Origin: Heliopora coerulea
Taxonomy: Eukaryota; Cnidaria; Anthozoa; Scleralcyonacea; Helioporidae
NCBI GenBank assembly: GCA_030142905.1
Contig: JASJOG010000035.1
Span: forward strand, 124,001-188,000
Length of the DNA: 64,000 nucleotides
Direction of reading: 5' to 3'
Shown: positions 56,504 to 64,000 of the stretch, in pieces
How positions within the stretch are numbered: the stretch's first letter is position 1
How the letters are laid out: each line of letters opens with the position of its first letter
Notes under the pieces: generated by a model
Seen by the model: only the letters and a program-made list of their open reading frames with translations
What the model was told of the DNA's origin: nothing
Database searches by the model: none
Translations under genes and position numbers: made by a program

Positions 56504-59500
56504 GACATCAATCATCTTTACTCTAGCCAAGCCAACATTAAGCAAAATAACATAAATTAGTTAACGGTTACACCCACTGGGACATTAACTGTCTTGCGTC
56601 AAGTACGATCAGACAAAAAAGGTGGAATTATCGGTAAACGAACCGTTAACATTACCAAATTATTTATTGGTGGCAGTGGCATTTTTCATATCAGAATGAC
56701 TTCCAGTCACTACGTTTTTCTGCGGATTATAACACGCTTCCAAAATATTAAAATCAACCTGCCGTTTACGGCACCAAGTGCCTGTTTATTTTGGCTTCCT
56801 CTTGTCAACACTGCCTTTGAAAAACAGAAGACAAAGTAATCCGTCCGAGTGTAGGACACTAGAACACTAATCGACTTTCACGTTGTCCGTCCGCAACTGT
56901 GGTTAAGAGGAGTTCTAAGTACCTGACGGTGTCTAATTCATTAATTGTCCGAAATTCGCCGGCTGTTACAGTACTAATGAGAGAATCGCGCCTTGATTGT
57001 TCACAGTCGGTCGTCAAATCTACAATGTCAACAAATACATGCATTCGACTCCATGCTTCGTAGTTCTCTAAATGACAAAATAGATCTCAGATCTAAGACC
57101 AGTGTAAACTAAGGATTTTTTTTCTTTTCCACGGGGTGAAGCATGATTTTGAACTTGATGATATTGAAAACGGAATGCCATCCGTATCTTCAGTGAAGGA
57201 ATACATATAGACGACTAGGTGTATCGTATGGATAAAACTGCCAGTTAATGAAAAGATAAAGTAGATGGGAGAGACCAAGCCATGGCCAAGGCCATTAAAC
57301 CTTCTGCAATACAATTAAATATGTTTCTATTCGCTTAAGAGTTCTATCATCACTTTCGTATCATTAAATTAATTTGACTTTTAATCATGTAACGCACCGA
57401 AGAAACTACACTACTGTTACGTCCAACGCCTCGGGCGCTTGAATGACAACAAAGCCATGAAAATAGTTTTCAGTCAGATTTTATGCCGTAGGAAATTTCT
57501 TCATTTGTTCCTCTTCAGCGACGGGAAACGGAAGCAATCCGAAAGTCAGTCGTCACTGACGTTGCAAAGAAGATCGAAACATTTTCTTTCGTTCTTTTCG
57601 TCATATGACAATATACCATTGTTTCAGAATTTAATGCTTTCAAACCAATGCCAAAGGTAAATAAACAGGATAGCACCCAACGTCAAAGGCTTAGTTGTAC
57701 ACAAACAAATTACATGCACGTGGGCCATGGCATATATTCTTTTCAACATAGAACTAATCAAAGGATTCTTTGGCTATCTTATCAATCTCAACTTACCGTG
57801 AGAATTCTCAAGACAGCATCTATCCTCTCAAACCGAGAGGAAACGTTCTTGAATCTAAGACTTCATTTAAAAACATGCAGTCATTTTTAAAGCTGATTTA
57901 CATGACATTTGAAACCAAAATCGTTGTCAAATTTCCTTATCCGGTTATTTTTCAAACGTTAATAAAGCAGCTTGTCTATGTGCTGTGAAATAGCAGTGAG
58001 ACTGGGATTTAACACGTTAGCTGAAAAGCTTCAAAGCTGAGAATTAACCGTAAAAATGCCTCCAACATGCTTTTCCACTTACCTGTTGTTGTCTTCTACA
58101 CTTGCAAAGATGGCCGCCTGGATCAGCGCATGCGCATGGATGACTTCTCATGGTTAATATCCCCTGGGGAATTTAAACTGTTTTGTTTTTCATGCAAAAA
58201 ATAAGTGACCTATTAAGAATTTGAAGAGTTCTTTAGACATGCATCGGTGCCAGCTTTTCTGGTCAAAAACAAAACTTTCAGACTTATCGAGAAAAAGTTT
58301 AGCTTGTATGGTCGGAAGGATTTGGTAGTTTCTGGATTGATTTTGAACTAGCCACGAAATAAGAGAAAATATCCGAAGTAGCCGTGCATACCAGCGCAGA
58401 ATATCCAAACTGGGAAAATAGTCCTTGACTGCGTCGTAACATAGGACTTACTTTCGAGATGTCAAAGTCGTAATTTGTTTATACTACAATCATTAATAAA
58501 TAATAGACGGAGCTATGTCAACTGGTTTGAAACAACTTACCCAACAGTCAACCCTCGTGGTGTGATCTAGAAGTTGAAGAACATGAAAAGGCGTATGTCG
58601 TCTCGTCAATGTGGAATTAAACTTTGTGTGAAATGTGTAGATCTTCGCCAGAAAAACAGTGAACAATGTTAGTGAAAATCAAACATGGACTGCTGCCCAA
58701 ATGGATGGAGTCTTACTTTCGAACGATATCCTTCGCTTCAATATCCAAACGATACTTAAGATTCCAGTCGGTTACAAGAGACCAAAAAGCATTGTTGAAA
58801 AGCGGAAATGCGTGACAAACACACGTGGGTTTGAGTGACAGGTACAATTACTTACCCGTAATTAAAACAGCGTTGGATTTCAACCTTTTCGATCAATCCG
58901 GTTTTATCGTTCGAGAACACCCACAAATCGAGAACAACCTCGAAAACTAGGTCGACCAAAGATTGTTCATGCCTTCTTATGACACAAGACAATATTAATT
59001 CTCTCTGCCGTGGCAGAATCTAGCTATTATGTTGAACCTTAGGCGGTTCTTTTGATCATTCAAAATGTCACATGACCAGGTGATTACTGGTGATTTGCTC
59101 CGCCCACAAGTCCTTGTGCAAACAGTTTACTAGAATTCTAGGCGCCATTATCTCCATTCGTTGGCACTTCCACGAGAGTTGGTTAATAACTCACTATTCG
59201 TCTAATTTTCTGGGGTTTTTTGGCCCTAAAGCATAATAATCTTTTTAAACGACGAAAACTCTATACAAACAAGCAACAAGATGTGCTTAGGACTTAATTT
59301 AGCGGAAAATGCTCTCAGGAGCACCTAAGTCGAAGACACTGTGAAGAAACAGCTTCGATTAAAAAACGCTTGTGAAAACGGTCTATTAGTGGTATTTAGC
59401 TTTTAGCGAGCGTAATGAGAACAAAGCGAACCTTGGACAGAAAGCTAATGTCATTAGAAATGCTTTGATAGAACAAAAATACCACCAACAGAGTTCGCAC

Positions 59501-60018
59501 AGCAGTAGCCTAGGCTTTTTTTTAGAAGGTTACAATAAAACTATTTTCGACTTCGAGTAACCTGTGGAGGATAGTTCAGGAACACAATTCAACTCTCTGG
59601 CTAGTATACACCATCATAAATAGTGCAACAAGACGAGATGGAATTATCGACAGAGACATTTCATTTTGAATTTTGTCCAATGCATGTTCAATCAGTGGAT
59701 CTTGTATTAAACGTGATATTTCTTCATGCCAACTTTTCCCGAATGCTACGGTTAAATTGCAAACTTGCTAGTTTATCGATTATTAGTCATGGCATATTTA
59801 TTTCAGGAGCAAGAAACCCATCTGCCCTTTGGCAGCGTTAAGTGATTAAAGTGTTGACAACACCGGAAGACAGAATGATTAAGAGCAACTCTAATGATTG
59901 ACGAAAAGCCGACCCCACGTTATTAAAATTTGCATTGAGTGCCAAACAAGCAGGAAATCTTTCAATGCACTAGAGCGACGAGCGCGCAATCGTTGAATAT
60001 AATGCCTTGGTCAATTAA
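56504..60018. other. No gene recognised between the two MITEs
   Basis: About 3.5 kb of AT-rich DNA. Frames at 57093-57314, 57439-57660, 57648-57890, 58190-58408 and 59623-59841 resemble no known protein and lack supporting splice context. A GC-richer patch at about 58110-58140 could be promoter-like but leads into no gene I can read. Confidence 0.45.
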
Positions 60019-60236
60019 GACCCCGTTCACACGATACCGGTACGAAACTGCACCGGTATCAAAATATCACGGTACGAACCTGTTCACACGATTACGGTTT
60101 CACATTACGGCTTCAAATCGTTACGGTTAGCATTACGGTTTCATGCTTTTTCATACGGGTACCGTGTGAACGCTAGGCCTAACCGTAATAATTTCGTTAC
60201 GGTTTCATTTCGTACCGGTATCGTGTGAACGGGGTC
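60019..60236 (+). mobile_element. Harbinger-like MITE, copy B (218 bp)
   Basis: Same terminal inverted repeats, TAA duplication and 218 bp length as copy A at 56283-56500, inserted in the opposite orientation. Similarity runs along the whole length apart from point differences. It has no coding capacity, so it must be mobilised by a transposase elsewhere. Confidence 0.87.
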
Positions 60237-60239
60237 TAA

Positions 60240-62296
60240 GCCGTAAACACAACGCGGTCGATGACCATGGCTCGGAAATGAATCATCACTTTCATAGCAA
60301 AAGGAAATGAAATGCCCCGAGAGTTTTTGTTCAATTTTAAACACACGATTGACATAAGAATTCGTTGCTTGGCTTTGAGAAGGTAATCTGAGTTACTATG
60401 CTCTGACAATCTGCAATATTGTTTGGGCGTGATAGTGTAAGAACTTACAACTATCACTATATGGTAAAAACTGTAATAGTTGTTTCTTTGCTCAAGGCTA
60501 TAATGGTTAATTCTATAGTACTATTTCGTCCTCCCCTCGACTATATTAAAACCACAGGTGGCTCGGTCAGTTGTAGGAGTTAGATATTTACCAATAGACA
60601 AGTTTTACAACCATTGCACCATCAACCATTTTGTTGGCAATGTAGGGCGTCAGATGTGTTAAACCTTTGGTTTCTAAACTCACATATCAGTACTATGTAG
60701 TATATGTAAATTACGTGCATAAACTGGTTTCAATAGATTTTCAGCAGGAGTTTAAATTGATTGAATAATTTAAAATTTCTATAGAAAAGTCTGGTATCTA
60801 AACGGTTAAATTCTACTGTTCGCCGTAAAGCGCAAGATGACAGCACCATACTGGAACCATGCTTTATAAACGGCTTTCGTTAAAACGTCCACAGTTTTCT
60901 CTCCCCCGAAAGAGGACCCCGAGAAGAATATGTTACCAACAATATTTGACATTTTCACTCGTTATCAATGAACGCAAAGCTAGGATAGTTTTTGAGTGCA
61001 TAATTATCGTCTCGGTCAGGTCTAAAAAAATATCTTTCGCTCCAAGATATACGACTAAGAAGTGGTCTTCAACACTTCTAGCTCTTTTCCCCTTAGTAGG
61101 ATTCATCCAGATTATTTGCGTACAATTTTGAGATGCTAAACCCGTTCGCTAGCTTTACTGAGTCGCGTTGGATTTTAACCAAATGGGTTAGCCTGTTTTA
61201 AAGCGTAGTATTCGCAACGTGTTTCAACGCTGTTTGCACTAGTAATTTTGTTGTACGGCGTTTTACCTTACTTAGCCTTCCACGAAGTCAAAGGGATCGA
61301 ACATTTTCCAGCACTTTGACGACATCAGTTTTTTTTAATGTTGCCAGTCAGTCGAAAAGCGTTTCGTTCCAATCGACAGCAAACGAATTTGTGTTTCCAA
61401 TGCTGACGTGATTCCTTGCGAATAGATTGTATTGTAATGGCAGTTCTCTGCATTTCGTCTTTAATTAATCGTAAAGGTTTGTGCTGAACTATCCTAAACA
61501 ACGCGTCGAGTGCCAAACAGCACGTCAAGATGGTAGTTCTTTTTAGTCTGGTTTCCACATCGTCCAGACGTGGTCATGATTTAGGGAATTTTACCAAAAC
61601 TACATTACAGTCAACCAATTTACCATCAAACCATCGAAAGACTCAGCGCCTGAGGAATCCGAAAGCTGGTGTCCGAATGCCATCCCCGTGAAAGTTGAAA
61701 CCATAACCAAATGCCCTTAGACACACTCACATTGCAAGTCAAAAACAAAGGTTGATCAGAAATTTCTTCTCGACGTCTCATCACCAACAATACAAGTTTG
61801 ATCAGCAACTCGTTCGAATACGTCGCTAAGATTTCATCAATAGATTTCTTAACCCAAAAACGAATTAAAAAAATATCGAAAAAGGCATCACAAAAAAGGC
61901 AGTTTTGTTAACCCTTCAGCTAGATTTCAACTCCTGGCTGCAAAACAAAATTGTCTCGCGTTAGCCAGAACAAAATCATTGAGGTTGACGGCTATGTCGA
62001 TTTTATTGTGTTGACCCACGACATTTTATTGTCGTTCCTAGCTTGTGCCGAAGAACCTCCCTGCTCTTGAACGGCCATAAGTCTCCTGGTAAGAACAAAA
62101 CAAAACTGTGTACACAGAAAACAAAACCACTCGTTTGACTTTCTAAGAACGTTGCAAAACAGACCTTGCCTTGTCGTAAATGGGAATACATCACGGTTAA
62201 AATTCTGACAGGTAAGCTGACATCAACGCCATTCTTGTCGACATTTAGTAACTCGTTTGAACTCCCTCCCACAAACAACTGTGGAAAATATCGTTC
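60240..62296. other. TEFM 3' flank and intergenic DNA
   Basis: Contains candidate minus-strand AATAAA signals near 62002-62007 and 62024-62029 for TEFM. The short frames at 60859-61131, 61325-61558 and 61626-61808 resemble nothing I know. Confidence 0.45.
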
Positions 62297-63725
62297 TTAG
62301 AAAGCGAGGTCTAGAAATGCCAAAGCTTGAAGAAGGCAGTCGCTTAGATCATCCCTTTTCTTTTGCGAAAAAAAGTATTCCAGCAATTCGTCGGATATTT
62401 CAGCATGCCACTTCTTGTCAAATTCAAGTTCACCCATAGACGCGGTTGCAAATATCGTCGAAACGGTTTCTTTACTGCCCTCAATCCTCATAGCTTTTTC
62501 GAAATAAGTATCAGGCGATTCCGCCATCAATTGGGCATTTTCAGTCTTCCTAATCATAAACGATATCAAGTCAACCGCAGCTTTTTTCTTTCTTAATCCA
62601 GTCGGCAGACCGAAATATTTCGCCGTTACCAACGGATTCATATCAAATACCAGCTTATCTTTTAGTAAGCAATGAAGCATCGCTTCGACGATTCGTAAAT
62701 GGAGAACAAATGGAAACATTACTGGGTCCACTCTCGAAGCTCTGTGGCTTTGTAGTTCAACGATATAAAGATGGGCATCTGGTAAGCTTTCCACTACATC
62801 CTGTACCTAAAACAAGCGTGAAAGTATCCTTAGCCATTCGGAAATAATTCCAACAAGTAGAACAATATCACTTGTTAAAGTAAATTTCTCCATGGATGTA
62901 CTTCATTTCACACAACTGCTCAAACATTGAATACAGTTCGTTGGGGGTGAAGGTATTCAGAGAATTAAGAAAAATTCTGAGAATAATAATGTATCAGAAA
63001 AGCTACTGCATTTGTAGAGGACTCTGTCCCTCAGGAATTTTTGGAATTATTATCCCGCTGAGGTTATAATTTAGGTCGCCACCCCAATGCATGAGACGTG
63101 AGATTGTTTTACTTGTGAACCGTGATTCGCACCTTCGGGAACCTGTAATCCATCCACTGAACAACGCAAACATTTAATAATGTATTTGTTTGATTGTTTT
63201 GAGATCGAAAAAGCAATGCTAAAATCTGCCAGTTACGAATTTTTACAAAAAATCTCACCGGAACAAAATTTCGTTAAAAATCGTTAACAAATGGAATGTC
63301 AAAGGAAAGTCATTCAATAGTATGTAATCATTAATGAAATGGTATATCAATGATATATACCATCAAATTATATTATGATCAATGATATAAGTGGCATAAC
63401 ATCAATTGTTTGTGCAATATTTGTTAAGTTAAAAGTTGTCTTCAACAATTGCTTCGTGTCACAGCACCTGAAAGACAGCCTCACACTTAAGATTCATGGT
63501 CATTTCTGCACAATGAAACTTGGTCAGAAGTATGATGAGAAGTCTCAGATGTATGAGCGTTAAACACGTACTATTGCTTACCGATTTTTTACAGTCTACA
63601 GGACTGTATGGTCGCTGAACTGGAACTGAAATCCTCTTCCAGTCGAGGACGCGTTTACTTCGATCAACATGCACAAAAGCTGCATTACTCAGACCTATAT
63701 CGATGGACACCAGGCTGGATATAAT
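62297..63725 (-). CDS. TEFM: TEFM homologue, last two coding exons (partial)
   Basis: Mitochondrial transcription elongation factor, which binds POLRMT and raises its processivity. Two exons, 63725-63582 and 62806-62297, join in phase 0 (GT-AG) and encode the C-terminal 217 residues, the pseudonuclease RNase H-like domain. Similarity to vertebrate TEFM: V-S-I-D-I-G-L...A-F-V-H-V-D-R...V-L-D-W in the first exon; L-P-D-A-H-L-Y-I-V-E, F-P-F-V-L-H-L-R-I-V-E-A-M-L and the ending L-L-Q-A-L-A-F-L-D-L-A in the second. The 5' exons with the helix-hairpin-helix region lie outside the window or in the unread last 275 bp. It is transcribed toward the gene-poor interval. Confidence 0.85.
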
Positions 63726-64000
63726 CTGAAAAGAATTTTCAAAACAAGACAAAATCATAATATAATACTTCTCTTTCAAAGCATTCAAAATTCAAGAAGA
63801 AAAAACAGAAGGAATTAATGATAAAACATTGGCTGTGAATCGAATACAAAATGATCCTGATTTATTAAAAGTTTTCGTTCAGTTTGTTCGGCTCTAACGA
63901 CTTCTATCGACGAAAGAGTCAGAAAACATTGACATTAATGTACATTTAGTGGATAAGTAACAGCAATATTCGCATAAGTAATAAGTATTAGAACACTCGA

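Overview
This is intron-rich, AT-rich nuclear DNA from an animal. Exportin-6, mLST8, an ATF7IP/MCAF homologue, TEFM, TECPR1, MTH1 and mitochondrial aconitase, all with spliceosomal introns, exclude a prokaryote. Near full-length, vertebrate-like proteins, short introns, a GIY-YIG Penelope-like retroelement and many small foldback elements fit an anthozoan (coral or sea anemone) best. That assignment is inference from gene structure and repeats, with no database search.

Layout, left to right. 1-1672: 5' exon of a TECPR1 homologue (minus), its intron holding a ~450 bp foldback element. 1845-3744: complete three-exon NUDT1/MTH1 gene (plus), head to head with TECPR1 across 172 bp. 3745-6620: NUDT1 3' flank with a second large foldback element (5522-6100). 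6621-7526: intronless RING/TRAF-type zinc-finger gene (minus). 7860-20867: complete 28-exon mitochondrial aconitase gene (minus; 782 aa reconstructed), with several long simple-sequence arrays in its introns. 21395-34192: complete exportin-6 gene (plus; 23 exons, 1152 aa reconstructed), head to head with aconitase across 527 bp. 34193-38856: XPO6 3' flank, then a Penelope-like retroelement (ORF 35661-38021) and a hAT-like element. 39158-44223: complete MLST8 gene (plus; 9 exons, 317 aa) whose first intron is AT-AC U12-type. 46084-52863: ATF7IP/MCAF-like gene (minus), convergent with MLST8. 52864-62296: about 9.4 kb with no recognisable gene, but with a ~110 bp tandem array, two oppositely oriented 218 bp Harbinger-like MITEs, and tRNA/TIR-like remnants. 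62297-63725: last two exons of TEFM (minus), running off the right edge.

The genes are housekeeping and do not form a pathway cluster: mitochondrial metabolism and transcription (ACO2, TEFM), nucleotide-pool sanitation (NUDT1), nuclear export of actin (XPO6), TOR signalling (MLST8), heterochromatin (ATF7IP) and autophagy/lysosome (TECPR1). I see no novel multi-gene system. The most interesting signals are the U12 AT-AC intron in MLST8, a recurrent hammerhead-like motif present at the Penelope end and scattered in introns, a Penelope copy with a substituted catalytic residue, and the foldback/MITE population.
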